This document shows, in pieces, positions 33,360-42,754 of a DNA stretch of 64,000 nt (its first letter is position 1; the number at the start of each line of letters is the position of its first letter). Both the position numbers and the translations under genes were made by a program. This stretch comes from Pseudodesulfovibrio sp. S3 (lineage in GTDB: Bacteria > Desulfobacterota > Desulfovibrionia > Desulfovibrionales > Desulfovibrionaceae): contig NZ_QTZO01000001.1 in NCBI RefSeq assembly GCF_004025585.1, forward strand, positions 337,962-401,961, in the 5' to 3' direction. Under the pieces are notes generated by a model that searched no databases, was not told the DNA's origin, and was given only the letters and a program-made list of their open reading frames with translations.

Positions 33360-34235
33360 ATGTCATCCCTTTTTTCCAAAACCATAACCCTTGGCAAAGA
33401 TCTGAGGATAACGGATCTGGAGTTTTCCCATCTGCGGGACTTCATCTATGCAGAATGTGGAATCTATATTGCGGATAATCGCAAGTATCTGTTGGAAAAT
33501 CGTCTTGGGAATCGACTCAAGAAACTGAATCTGAAAAATTTTGACGAGTATTACAACCTGCTTCGGTTCGATGTGGGCAAGGCTCAGGAGATGAAGAAGT
33601 TGTTCGAGGTCATCACGACCAATGAAACCAGCTTCTATCGCAATCCGCCGCAGCTCAGTGTTTTTCAGAATGAGGTGTTGACCGAAGTGTTCGCCTTCTG
33701 TCGCAAGCAGGGACGGAAGTTGCGCATCTGGTCTGCCGGATGTTCAACGGGCGAAGAACCGTACACCATTTCCATGATCATTCATGAGATGCTCAAGGCC
33801 GAGGTCGCTTCGTGGGATATTCGGATTACGGCCAACGATCTGTCCGATCGAGTGTTGGAGTCCGCCCGAAAGGGGATTTATAATGACTATACTCTCAGGA
33901 CGACTCCTCCAGATATCGTAGCGCGGTATTTTGTCATGGACAATGGACAGAACAAGATCAAGCAGGAAGTCAAAAGGCTGGTGAGTTTTGGGCAGATTAA
34001 TCTGAGGGATCGAGTACAGGTAAAACGGGTAGAGCGATCGCAGGTGATTTTTTGCCGAAATGTCATAATTTATTTTGATGATGAGATGAAGAAGCGGGTT
34101 ATCAACGCATTTTACGACAATTTGCTGCCGGGCGGTTACCTGATTATCGGGCATTCCGAATCGTTGCATAACATCACGCGTGCGTTCAAACCCATTCACT
34201 ATCCTGGCGCTATAATTTACAAGAAGGAAGAGTAG
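33360..34235 (+). CDS. cheR: chemotaxis protein methyltransferase
   Basis: 291-residue S-adenosylmethionine-dependent enzyme that methylates receptor glutamates. N-terminal helical CheR domain (LRDFIYAECGIYIADNRKYLLENRL), then the Rossmann methyltransferase domain with SAM motif IWSAGCSTGEEPYT, the NDLSDRVLESARKGIY segment, and VIFCRNVIIYFD, all typical of CheR. Lies between the HEAT-repeat gene and cheY in a same-strand cluster. Confidence 0.97.
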   Translation: MSSLFSKTITLGKDLRITDLEFSHLRDFIYAECGIYIADNRKYLLENRLGNRLKKLNLKNFDEYYNLLRFDVGKAQEMKKLFEVITTNETSFYRNPPQLSVFQNEVLTEVFAFCRKQGRKLRIWSAGCSTGEEPYTISMIIHEMLKAEVASWDIRITANDLSDRVLESARKGIYNDYTLRTTPPDIVARYFVMDNGQNKIKQEVKRLVSFGQINLRDRVQVKRVERSQVIFCRNVIIYFDDEMKKRVINAFYDNLLPGGYLIIGHSESLHNITRAFKPIHYPGAIIYKKEE

Positions 34236-34294
34236 GGTATGCACTTAATCGGATTTGATAAAGTGACCCGGATTATGTTATTCAAGGGGGAAGT

Positions 34295-34663
34295 ATGCCT
34301 AAACATATTCTGATTGTGGACGATTCGAAGACTGTCCGGAACCTTGTGGCCTTCATCATGAAAAAGGAAGGGTTCAAGGTGACGACCGCTGAAGACGGTT
34401 TGGACGGCCTGGAAAAGCTGTACAGTCTCGGTGCAGTCGATTTGATCGTTTCAGATGTCAATATGCCTCGCATGGACGGCTTGACTTTTATTAAAACTGT
34501 CAGGGAACAAGCGGCGTATCGGGATATTCCTATCGTGGTTCTTTCTACCGAGGGCCAGGATAAGGATGTTCAGACCGGGCTTACAGTGGGCGCGAACCTC
34601 TACATGGTAAAACCTGCTCAACCAGAGAAATTGGTGAGAAACGTCAAAATGTTGCTGGGGTAA
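34295..34663 (+). CDS. cheY: chemotaxis response regulator CheY
   Basis: 122-residue receiver with D9-D10, phosphoacceptor D54 (LIVSDVNMPRMDG), Thr/Ser in VVLSTEGQD and Lys in YMVKPAQPEKL. AAGGGGG precedes the ATG. The QD(K)D and KPAQ features are typical of CheY proteins encoded with cheA. Output would be a motor or other protein target. Confidence 0.95.
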   Translation: MPKHILIVDDSKTVRNLVAFIMKKEGFKVTTAEDGLDGLEKLYSLGAVDLIVSDVNMPRMDGLTFIKTVREQAAYRDIPIVVLSTEGQDKDVQTGLTVGANLYMVKPAQPEKLVRNVKMLLG

Positions 34664-34750
34664 CGCCTTATATAATCGGTGGAAATCCAACCGACGCGGC
34701 GGGAAACGGCTTTTGAATCATAACGCTGTCCCGCAGCCAGAGGGAACTTG

Positions 34751-37720
34751 ATGAACCAGGACTTTCTCGATCCGGAAATCTTATCCGACTTTTTTGTCGA
34801 AGCGAAAGAGCATTTGGAGACCATCGAGCCCAACTTGTTGGAGCTTGAGAAGAGCCCTGACAACCTTGGTCTTCTCAATGAAATCTTCAGGCCCATGCAT
34901 TCCCTGAAAGGGGCATCTGGCTTTCTTGGGCTGAACAAGATCAATGGCTTGGCGCATAAGGCAGAAAACATACTTGATGAGTTGCGCCAGGGGTCCATGC
35001 GCGTCACTGCGGCTATCATGGATCTGATCCTTTCGGCCACTGACGCCCTGCGGACCATGGTTGACAATCTGGAGACCAGCGGTGTCGAGGGTCATGTCGA
35101 CACTGCGCCCATTATTGCTCAGATCGAGCTGGCCCTTGCAGGCCAGTTGCCTGACGTAGAAGATGCTCCGCCGGTTGTGGAGGCCGCTTCAGCCCCTGTG
35201 TCTGCGCCGGTTGTTGAACCGGTCGCTATGGTCGAGCCAGCGCACAAGGAACCGGATCCTGTTCTTGAGGAGGCGGTTTCCGTTGAAGAGCCTGTGACCG
35301 AAGCGTTCAATCCGCAACCGGATCCCGATTTCGACGCCACCCCGTATGGTCTGACCACGGTCGGGGAGGGGCATCTGGCAGATTTTCTTGAGGAAGCCCA
35401 GGAGATCATTGAAAATTTGAACCGTTGTCTGTTGGCCCTGGAAGGCGATCATGACGGCAATGATGAATTGATTAATGACACATTCAGGTATTTCCATAAC
35501 CTGAAGGGCAATAGCGGAATCATCGGCTTCAAGGAACTCAATTCTCTGACCCATGAGGCTGAGACGCTGCTCAACAAGGTCCGAAAGGGCGAGATAGCTT
35601 CGAGTCAGGGTTTGATAGACCTTTTGCTGGCCGCTGTGGATTTAATCGAGGCATTGGTTTCCAAAGTGGATGTGGAGACCAGCAAGATTGAGCCTCTGGA
35701 TACCAGTATCATGGTGCAGGTATTGCAACGGGTAACCGAGGACGGCAATGTGGACGCTGTCAATGGTATTGTCAGCGATGCCAAGAACGGGGAGGCCAGG
35801 GTGGAATCTCAGGCTCCAGTCCAGGCCGAGTCCCAGGCTTCCATTCCAGAAATTCAGGCAGCCGATACCGTTGTCGCTGAACCTGAAGTCGCTGCGAGCG
35901 CCGAGTATGATTCCGAGGATGTCGCTCTGTTCGTGCAGACCATCAATCAGCAGTTTGAGGCTGTCGTGGTGGCCTTTGACATGCTCAAGGAGGATTCCGG
36001 GCAGAAGGATATCATCGACGGGTTGTTCAGAACGTTTCAGACCATTCAGAATTCCACTGGCTATATGGGCTTCGATGAGATCAAGGAATATGCTGGCCGG
36101 ACGGTGGGGCTGGTTGATCAGGCCCGCAAATCCGATATGGATTTTTCCCTGATGCTCGATATTCTGGAGCAGGAATACGCCATTCTCAAAGATATGATCA
36201 TGGTTGTTTTGGAGAAATTGGCCGGTAGTACTGTCGAAGAGCCTCAGGTAGTTGCCGTTGCAGCTGCACCTGCGAAGGTTGATCCTGCTCCTGTCCCCGA
36301 ACCGGTGGTTGCGTCCAAGCCCGTCGCCGCCCCGGTACAAAAGGTCGAGGCTCCTGTCCCGGACCCCAAACCTGCACCCAAACCCGCTCCCAAGCCCGCT
36401 AAGGCGGCGACTACACCTATGTCCAGCGTCAACAAGAAGGATGGCGAAAGTCAATCTGGGTCCAAGCCCAAGGGCTCAAGCACCATCCGTGTGGACCATC
36501 ACAAACTTGACCATCTCATGAATGTCATCGGTGAGTTGATCATCAACAGGAACCGTTACGCCATGCTGGCCCGCGCCCTTGAAGACGGGCAGGAGGCCGT
36601 CCATGTGGTTGCCCAGCAACTCACGGAAACCACCTATGCCATGGCCCGTATTTCCGACGATCTTCAGGATACCATCATGAAGGTTCGCATGGTGCCGGTG
36701 CAGACCGTATTTTCCCGTTTCCCCCGCTTGGTCAGGGACTTGAGCCGAAAATCCGGCAAGCAGGTGGAACTGATTCTTGAAGGAGAAGAGACCGAATTCG
36801 ACAAGTCCGTGGTGGAGGAGATCGGCGATCCGTTGGTCCACCTCGTTAGGAATGCGGTCGATCATGGTCTGGAGGACGAAGCCGAGCGTGTCGCCGCAGG
36901 CAAGAAACCCAAGGGGCATGTCTGGCTCAGAGCCTACCACAAAGGCAATTCCGTCGCCATTGAGGTGGAGGACGATGGACGGGGTATGGACCCGGATAAA
37001 TTGAAACAAGTGGCCGTCCGTAAAGGTGTTATTACCCAGGATGAAGCCAATGCCATGGATGACCGTGAGGCCTTGGACCTTATTTTTGCTCCGGGTTTTT
37101 CATCCGCAGAAAAGGTCACGGATATTTCCGGTCGCGGTGTCGGTATGGATGTGGTCAAGACCAACATCAAGAACCTGAAAGGCAGTGTGCACACCCAATC
37201 CGAGGTGGGCAAAGGCTCCAAGCTGACCCTGACCTTGCCCTTGACTCTCGCCATCATCGACGCGCTCATGGTTCAGGTGGCAGGCGATACCTTCGCCATC
37301 CCCCTGGATGCCGTTTCCGAGACCACCAAAATCGAGGTGGAAAAACTGTCCGATATCAACAACCGCAAAGCCGTTACCCTGCGCGGTGAGGTGCTGGGCA
37401 TCGTGGAGCTGGCCGAACTGCTGGACCTGCCCCAGTCCATGGACGAACGGGACGTGCTGCCCATGGTTGTCATTCAGGACAACGACCGTCGGCTCGGCCT
37501 GGTGGTGGACAGACTCCTGGAACGCCAGGAAATCGTTATCAAGCCTTTGGGGCAATATCTGAACAATTTCAATTTGAAAGGGCTGTCGGGCGCGACTATC
37601 ATGGGCGATGGTTCCGTGGTCCTGATTCTCGATCCGCATGAGATATACAGCCTGTCCACACAGATGGGACGCAAGCAGGAACCACTGACCGTGGCCGGGG
37701 CGTTGCAGAGCGGCAAGTAG
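34751..37720 (+). CDS. cheA: chemotaxis histidine kinase CheA with three Hpt-like domains, the third lacking histidine
   Basis: 989 residues from the ATG at 34751 (GAGGG upstream). Two intact P1/Hpt domains carry phosphoacceptors H50 (MHSLKGASGFLG) and H249 (FHNLKGNSGIIG). A third Hpt-like domain at about 390-500 aligns at FQTIQNSTGYMG with Gln430 in place of His, so it cannot be phosphorylated there. Ala/Pro/Val-rich linkers separate them. Then dimerisation helix pair (about 580-650), HATPase (LVHLVRNAVDHGLEDE, DDGRGMDP, SGRGVGMDVVKTNI) and C-terminal CheW-like P5 domain. No obvious P2. Length is much greater than E. coli CheA (about 650 residues). Ends at a strong terminator. Confidence 0.96.
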   Translation: MNQDFLDPEILSDFFVEAKEHLETIEPNLLELEKSPDNLGLLNEIFRPMHSLKGASGFLGLNKINGLAHKAENILDELRQGSMRVTAAIMDLILSATDALRTMVDNLETSGVEGHVDTAPIIAQIELALAGQLPDVEDAPPVVEAASAPVSAPVVEPVAMVEPAHKEPDPVLEEAVSVEEPVTEAFNPQPDPDFDATPYGLTTVGEGHLADFLEEAQEIIENLNRCLLALEGDHDGNDELINDTFRYFHNLKGNSGIIGFKELNSLTHEAETLLNKVRKGEIASSQGLIDLLLAAVDLIEALVSKVDVETSKIEPLDTSIMVQVLQRVTEDGNVDAVNGIVSDAKNGEARVESQAPVQAESQASIPEIQAADTVVAEPEVAASAEYDSEDVALFVQTINQQFEAVVVAFDMLKEDSGQKDIIDGLFRTFQTIQNSTGYMGFDEIKEYAGRTVGLVDQARKSDMDFSLMLDILEQEYAILKDMIMVVLEKLAGSTVEEPQVVAVAAAPAKVDPAPVPEPVVASKPVAAPVQKVEAPVPDPKPAPKPAPKPAKAATTPMSSVNKKDGESQSGSKPKGSSTIRVDHHKLDHLMNVIGELIINRNRYAMLARALEDGQEAVHVVAQQLTETTYAMARISDDLQDTIMKVRMVPVQTVFSRFPRLVRDLSRKSGKQVELILEGEETEFDKSVVEEIGDPLVHLVRNAVDHGLEDEAERVAAGKKPKGHVWLRAYHKGNSVAIEVEDDGRGMDPDKLKQVAVRKGVITQDEANAMDDREALDLIFAPGFSSAEKVTDISGRGVGMDVVKTNIKNLKGSVHTQSEVGKGSKLTLTLPLTLAIIDALMVQVAGDTFAIPLDAVSETTKIEVEKLSDINNRKAVTLRGEVLGIVELAELLDLPQSMDERDVLPMVVIQDNDRRLGLVVDRLLERQEIVIKPLGQYLNNFNLKGLSGATIMGDGSVVLILDPHEIYSLSTQMGRKQEPLTVAGALQSGK

Positions 37721-37738
37721 CGTCTTTCCTAAAGTATG

Positions 37739-37779
37739 AAAAAAGGCCGGGCAGCATGTGTTCCCGGCTTTTTTTTTTT
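37739..37779. terminator. bidirectional intrinsic terminator after cheA
   Basis: GC stem GCCGGG / CCCGGC extended by A/T pairs, with eleven T on the plus strand and six T on the minus strand. It serves cheA and the convergent membrane-protein gene. Confidence 0.93.
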
Positions 37780-37795
37780 GTCCGATTTTGGATAC

Positions 37796-38722
37796 TTACA
37801 TCATGGTCATGAAGTTCACGAACAGGGTGGCGTTCAGGGCGTGCATGAGCCAGAAAAGGCCCACGGTCAGAAAGGCCAGGCCCTTGAGTCTGAGGGGCGA
37901 CTCGCTGCGGGCGAAAATGATCCAGATGAAGGCGCAGACGGCACCGGTGGCAGTCAGGCCCGCCCATACGTATGCCAGCGGCGTTCCCAGGACGATGGTC
38001 TTGATATTTTCGGGGAGTCTGGCAAAGACCCAGCCTTGGCATCCGAGAAAGCCGATCATGGGCAGTACGGCCCAGCGGGCGGCCAATCTGAGCGAGAAAT
38101 TGTAGTAGTCTCGTCCGAAGTCGTCCTTGTTTCGCCTGATGATCATGTAGACCAGGCTGAGTGCGGCTGCGGCCGAGAGAACCAGAAGCGCATACATGGT
38201 GGACATGGGCAGGGCCAGAATCGCGGCATTGGCTGTGGCTTCGGCCGCCGGGGTATCCTGAGAGAGGTTGAGGGCGAGCTTGGCCGGGATGACAATGGCC
38301 AGGCCCGTCATGGCGGACAAGGTGGCCACACCGCCCAGAACCATATGCATGCCTTTGGAGTTGCGCAGTTTTTTCCAGGTCAGACAATAGGTCAGGCCGG
38401 ATATGGCAAATACTCCGAATGCGATGATCCCATTGTTGAAGGGGGAGCCGGGCGTGAGGTAGGATTTGAGAAGGTGCGGAAACTTGAACAGGGTCAGGCC
38501 GAGGGTGGCCGCATATATGAGGACCAACGCCACGATCAGGATCAGGCCCATGGAAGCTGTCTGTTGGCCGTATTTGTCGATGAAAACCTTGCTTCGGGTT
38601 TTTGCGGAGATTTCCGCAAGGAAAGCAATGGCCGGGCTGCCGAGGGCTCCCATGCCGAGCAGGCTGAAAAATGCCGGTGCCAGCAGGAAGGCGATGAGGG
38701 TCAGGGTTTCTTGTATGCTCAT
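37796..38722 (-). CDS. polytopic membrane protein of unknown function
   Basis: 308 residues, almost entirely hydrophobic, with about eight membrane helices (LIAFLLAPAFFSLLGMGAL, LILIVALVLIYAATLGLTLF, GIIAFGVFAISGLTYCL, MYALLVLSAAAALSLVYMII and others). No transporter or enzyme signature recognised and few conserved charged residues in the helices. Convergent with cheA and divergent from the CpoB-like gene; single-gene transcription unit. Confidence 0.8.
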   Translation of the reverse strand: MSIQETLTLIAFLLAPAFFSLLGMGALGSPAIAFLAEISAKTRSKVFIDKYGQQTASMGLILIVALVLIYAATLGLTLFKFPHLLKSYLTPGSPFNNGIIAFGVFAISGLTYCLTWKKLRNSKGMHMVLGGVATLSAMTGLAIVIPAKLALNLSQDTPAAEATANAAILALPMSTMYALLVLSAAAALSLVYMIIRRNKDDFGRDYYNFSLRLAARWAVLPMIGFLGCQGWVFARLPENIKTIVLGTPLAYVWAGLTATGAVCAFIWIIFARSESPLRLKGLAFLTVGLFWLMHALNATLFVNFMTMM

Positions 38723-38916
38723 GGTTGATTGGAACTCCGGTAGGGTTGCCTAAAGGGAATGATGTCCTGTGCGCGTTTTTGCCTGAAAAACGTGAGGCAT
38801 GCAAGGGGCCATTTGGGCGCGATTATCGGATTCAGGTCATCGACTCCTTGCAATAAATCGTTGTATCGCCTATTTCCTATGAAACGTTCAACCGTGAAAT
38901 AGCGGAGATTCCCTTG

Positions 38917-39780
38917 ATGAAATGCCTGAAGCTCGTTTTGCTCACCCTGTTCTGCCTGTCTTTCGTTGGCTGTGCCACGACAAAGAAGAATGCGGACACC
39001 ACTTCGGCTAGCACGGAATGGCGCATAAAGAGCCTTGAAGAAAGCTTCCTGAATTTTCGTGAAAAGCAGCGGCAGGCGGCTGACGAAAATACCCAGAACA
39101 TGGAAAAGCTCGACCGACGCCTGGCGGACATCGAGACCGAGCTTGCAGCCTTGCGGACAGGCGGCGTAACTGATGCCCCTGACGAGGCCCCGCCCATGGA
39201 TCAAGGATGGGTGACCGATCTCAAGCCGGAGGATGACGGATGGGTGGAAGGGCAGAAAACGGCTGAAAATCCCATGATCGAAAGCGATGAGGAAAAGCCG
39301 TGGGCCACTGTCCCCAAGCCGCCGGCAGTTATTCCCGCGCCGAAAGTGATCAAACGTCCTGAGGCCAAGAAGCCTATCAAAGTTAAGCCGTTACAGGAGA
39401 CGTCTTCTTCCAAGGGCTTGTATGACAAGGCGTATGCCCAATACAATGCCGGAAGTTTCGATGCATCCCGCGCTACTTTTGACACGTTTTTGGCCAAGTA
39501 TCCCAATGATCCGCTAGCTCCCAATTCCTTGTATTGGAAAGGGGAGACCTACTATTCTCAGAAGGATTATGCCCAGGCAATACTGACCTTCAAGGAGGTT
39601 ACGGGGCGATTCCCCAAGCACGACAAATCCGCTTCGGCCATGCTCAAGATAGGCATGTCCTATGATCGGGTCGGAGACCGGGACAACGCGGTTTTTTACA
39701 TGCGTGCTCTGCTGGAGGATTTCCCGGATTCCGATGCCGCCGGTCTGGCCCGTAAGGAACTGAAGCGTTTGGGCGGCTGA
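38917..39780 (+). CDS. CpoB/YbgF-like TPR lipoprotein
   Basis: 287 residues from the ATG at 38917. Lipoprotein signal with lipobox FVGC at about residue 20. Then a coiled-coil stretch (about 35-85, LEESFLNFREKQRQAADENT), a Pro/Lys-rich region, and three C-terminal TPR units (YDKAYAQYNAGSFDASRATF, YWKGETYYSQKDYAQAILTF, LKIGMSYDRVGDRDNAVFYM). This coiled-coil plus TPR order is that of YbgF/CpoB, which links the Tol-Pal system to peptidoglycan synthesis at division. No tol-pal genes are adjacent here, so the name rests on domain layout only. Confidence 0.8.
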   Translation: MKCLKLVLLTLFCLSFVGCATTKKNADTTSASTEWRIKSLEESFLNFREKQRQAADENTQNMEKLDRRLADIETELAALRTGGVTDAPDEAPPMDQGWVTDLKPEDDGWVEGQKTAENPMIESDEEKPWATVPKPPAVIPAPKVIKRPEAKKPIKVKPLQETSSSKGLYDKAYAQYNAGSFDASRATFDTFLAKYPNDPLAPNSLYWKGETYYSQKDYAQAILTFKEVTGRFPKHDKSASAMLKIGMSYDRVGDRDNAVFYMRALLEDFPDSDAAGLARKELKRLGG

Positions 39781-39870
39781 CGTCTGCATTGACCATGAAT
39801 GGCATGAATGGCCGGTATCTCGCCATGTTCGGGGTCCGGCCATGCTGCTTTTGAGAGGAACTGCGTTTCC

Positions 39871-41100
39871 ATGGATCTGCAAAAAGAATTTTTTTCCTGC
39901 CTGGCCCTCAAACATACGCCCCGCCTTGGTCCCAAGGTGTGGAAGGAATTGTTCGCCCATTATCCGAGTGCTTTCGATGCCGTGCAGGACGCGGCGCGAT
40001 GGCCCGTGCTGTCGTTGGCTGGCAACGCTGTGGCCGTGGCCTGCGCCGGGGAGGTCTGGAGGGAGAAGGCCGAGCGGGAATACAAGGCGGTGCTCAAGCA
40101 GGAGATGGATTTTGTCACCTGGTTCGATCCAAGGTTTCCCGATGCGCTCAAGATGATAGCCGATCCTCCGTCCATGCTGTATGTGCGTGGGGACATCACG
40201 CTTTTCAAGAATCCCGGTGTGGCCGTAGTCGGTGCCAGGGAATGCACCCGTCTGGGGCTGGAAACAGCCGGGCGCATCAGCGCGCAGCTCTCGAAAATCG
40301 GCATTACCGTGGTGTCCGGCCTTGCGCTCGGTATCGACAGGCAGGCGCATCTGGGTGGCCTCAAGGGGATCGGCAGTTCCATCGCGGTCCTTGGGTGCGG
40401 TTTGGATATAGACTACCCCACTGGCAATGCCGACGTCAGGCAGGAGCTTTACCGCAAAGGGCTGGTGGTCACGGAGCATGGCCCCGGAGAAGAACCTCGG
40501 GGCGGTTATTTTCCCTATCGGAATCGTATCATCAGCGCGCTTGCGCTGGGGGTGCTGGTGGCTGAGGCCGCTCACAATAGCGGCAGCCTGATCACGGCCC
40601 GGTTGGCCGGAGAGCAGGGACGGGATGTCTTTGCAGTGCCCGGTCCCATTGGGCAGCCGACATTCACCGGTTGCCATCGACTCATCAAGCAGGGGGCGGC
40701 CCTCATTGAATCCGCCGCCGATATTGTCGAGATTCTGCGCTACGACTTTGCCCGTGAATTGGCCCATGTGCCTGATCCGGCCCCGGCTCGGGATGAGAAA
40801 GGGGTTGATGTGGAAAAGGCTGTGGTTAAGAATAATAAAAAAACAGGGAAGCCGGAGGGGGCGTCTTCAACTGCATCGCAAAGGCGGACATCTCGTGCCG
40901 ATCGGGATTCCATGGCTTTGAACCAAGACGAGAAACGGGTGCTGGATCTTCTCGATACGACGGACAAGATGCATATCGACGCCCTGGGGCGGCAGTTGGA
41001 TTTGGATTCCTCCACCATCAGCCGCATATTGCTCATGCTTGAGATGCGTGGTGCCGTGCAGCAGTTGCCCGGCATGTGGTATCTTGTGCGGGAATCATAA
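39871..41100 (+). CDS. dprA: DNA-processing protein DprA (Smf)
   Basis: 409 residues from the ATG at 39871 (MDLQKEFF); a frame from 39808 is longer but has no domain support. Contains an N-terminal helical region, the DprA Rossmann domain (VAVVGARECTRLGLETAGRI, VVSGLALGIDRQAH, SIAVLGCGLDIDYP, NRIISALALGVLVAEA, GSLITARLAGEQGRDVFAVPG) and a C-terminal winged helix (LNQDEKRVLDLLDTTDKMHI). It binds single-stranded DNA and loads RecA in natural transformation. Followed after 15 bases by the UPF0016 gene. Confidence 0.95.
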   Translation: MDLQKEFFSCLALKHTPRLGPKVWKELFAHYPSAFDAVQDAARWPVLSLAGNAVAVACAGEVWREKAEREYKAVLKQEMDFVTWFDPRFPDALKMIADPPSMLYVRGDITLFKNPGVAVVGARECTRLGLETAGRISAQLSKIGITVVSGLALGIDRQAHLGGLKGIGSSIAVLGCGLDIDYPTGNADVRQELYRKGLVVTEHGPGEEPRGGYFPYRNRIISALALGVLVAEAAHNSGSLITARLAGEQGRDVFAVPGPIGQPTFTGCHRLIKQGAALIESAADIVEILRYDFARELAHVPDPAPARDEKGVDVEKAVVKNNKKTGKPEGASSTASQRRTSRADRDSMALNQDEKRVLDLLDTTDKMHIDALGRQLDLDSSTISRILLMLEMRGAVQQLPGMWYLVRES

Positions 41101-41115
41101 ATAGCAGAGGAAAAC

Positions 41116-41388
41116 ATGGATTGGAAATTGCTAGCCACGACCTTTGGAACTCTATTCGTCGCCGAACTGGGCGACAAGACGCAGCTTGCCTGCATGCTCA
41201 TGACGGCCAAGACGCAAAAACCCTGGACAGTGTTCCTCGGTTCTTCTCTGGCCTTGGTTCTTGTCAGTTTCCTTGGAGTCATGTTTGCCCAGTTCATTTG
41301 TCAGTACATCTCGCCGCAGGTTATCAAAAAGATTGCGGCAGTCGCCTTTGTGCTGATGGGATGTCTGATATTCTTTGATAAAGTCTGA
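41116..41388 (+). CDS. UPF0016/TMEM165 family membrane protein, single-repeat form
   Basis: 90 residues with the family signature E-L-G-D-K-T (FVAELGDKTQ) in the first of about three membrane helices. Characterised relatives (MneA-type manganese exporters and Gdt1/TMEM165) have two such repeats in roughly 190-230 residues; this protein has only one and would need to work as a dimer or with another partner. The ATG follows AGAGGAAA. Role in Mn2+ or Ca2+ export is inferred from the family. Confidence 0.83.
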   Translation: MDWKLLATTFGTLFVAELGDKTQLACMLMTAKTQKPWTVFLGSSLALVLVSFLGVMFAQFICQYISPQVIKKIAAVAFVLMGCLIFFDKV

Positions 41389-41462
41389 TCTTCGGGGTTG
41401 TGGGAAATCCGGTCGAAGTGTACTTTTCCTTTGAACCTTAAACCGTACAGAAGCTTTATCGC

Positions 41463-41861
41463 ATGCAAAAAATACCCATCAATCTCGCCGCTGCAGGCAT
41501 GAAGCTGGCCAAGCCCGTCACCAAGGAGGGGGGCATGACCATCATGGCCGAGGGTATGGAGCTGACGGACAGCCTCATTTCCCGATTGGAGGCCATGAAA
41601 ATCGATCGGATCACCGTGCAGGGGCATCCCGTGGATATGGGGGGGGCTGGCTCCGGTACCAAGTGGGGCGAACGCAAGGACCGACTCGACTATTTGTTCC
41701 GAAAACATGCCGACGACAAATGGATGACGCGGGTCAAAGATCGCATGGGGCAGTATTTCCAGATCAAGGCTGCGGCCCAGGAGGCCAAGATGCAAGCCAT
41801 GAAGAGCATCGAGTCCAACGAGGACGAGGCGGAAGTCGAAAACGGCGGGAGCGGGGCATAG
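41463..41861 (+). CDS. hypothetical protein upstream of HDOD gene
   Basis: 132 residues, soluble. The first 60 residues (IPINLAAAGMKLAKPVTKEG, LTDSLISRLEAMKIDRITV) resemble the short N-terminal domain that precedes HD-GYP phosphodiesterase domains in other proteins. The rest is charged and helical, ending in an acidic tail. It lies two bases before the HDOD gene and is probably translated together with it. Function unknown; a signalling accessory role is a guess from the neighbours. Confidence 0.75.
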   Translation: MQKIPINLAAAGMKLAKPVTKEGGMTIMAEGMELTDSLISRLEAMKIDRITVQGHPVDMGGAGSGTKWGERKDRLDYLFRKHADDKWMTRVKDRMGQYFQIKAAAQEAKMQAMKSIESNEDEAEVENGGSGA

Positions 41862-41863
41862 GA

Positions 41864-42700
41864 ATGGACGAAGATCTGAAAACCAGTGTTAAGGGAGAAA
41901 TCCTTCAGGTCAAGGACCTGCCGACACTCCCGCACGTCCTGGAAAAGTTGACCATGCTCGTGGAGGACCCGGATGCTTCCAGTGAAGCCATTGCCAAGGT
42001 CATTTCCACGGACCAGGTGCTGTCCGCCAAGGTTCTCAAGATGGTCAATTCGCCGATTTACGGTTTTCCCGGTCGCATAAGCTCCATTCAACACGCGCTG
42101 GTGCTTCTGGGGTTCAACGTGGTCCGGGGCATCATCATATCCACTTCGGTTTTCGACATGATGGTTCAGGCCATGAAGGGGCTGTGGGAGCACAGTCTTG
42201 GGTGTGCCACAGCATGCAACATCATTGCCCGCCGGGCCGGGTTCGAGGACCCGGAAGAGTATGCCGTGGCCGGTTTGCTCCATGACCTGGGCAAGGTCGT
42301 CACAGCGGTCCAGCTCCCGGAACTGCACGCCTCCATTCTCGATACGGTCCAGGTCAAGCAGATGACCTATTTCCAAGCCGAGAAGGATGTTCTGGGCTTC
42401 GGGCACGACCGCATCAACGCCTGGCTCGCCCGGCACTGGGGTTTGCCGCCCAATATCCGCGAAGCCATGAGCCGCCATCATACCCCGCAATTGGCCGAGT
42501 TCTACAAACCCATGTCCTGCGTGGTCCACATCGGTGATTTCCTGGTCCGGTTGCTCGAGTTCGGTAATTCCGGTGACGACCAGACAGCCTATCTCCGTCC
42601 CGAGGCGCTCATCGAGCTCAAATTCAAGATGAGCGATCTCGACAAGGTCATGGATGAGATGTCCGACCAGCTTATCGAAGTTTCCGATCTGACTTTTTAG
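41864..42700 (+). CDS. HDOD-domain signalling protein
   Basis: 278 residues from the ATG at 41864, which has AGGA upstream; the longer frame inside the previous gene is not used. A single HDOD domain covers about residues 15-220: DLPTLPHVLEKLTMLVEDPD, VLSAKVLKMVNSPIYGFPG, ISSIQHALVLLGFNVVRG and LLHDLGKVV, where the HD pair is retained. HDOD proteins are usually regulatory and often not catalytic, found with c-di-GMP and chemotaxis systems. Next gene is a REC-like/GGDEF protein. Confidence 0.9.
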   Translation: MDEDLKTSVKGEILQVKDLPTLPHVLEKLTMLVEDPDASSEAIAKVISTDQVLSAKVLKMVNSPIYGFPGRISSIQHALVLLGFNVVRGIIISTSVFDMMVQAMKGLWEHSLGCATACNIIARRAGFEDPEEYAVAGLLHDLGKVVTAVQLPELHASILDTVQVKQMTYFQAEKDVLGFGHDRINAWLARHWGLPPNIREAMSRHHTPQLAEFYKPMSCVVHIGDFLVRLLEFGNSGDDQTAYLRPEALIELKFKMSDLDKVMDEMSDQLIEVSDLTF

Positions 42701-42754
42701 CGGTTCCACACTAACTTTTGACCTGCACCCCCGGCCGGTGATAGGTTGTTTCAT

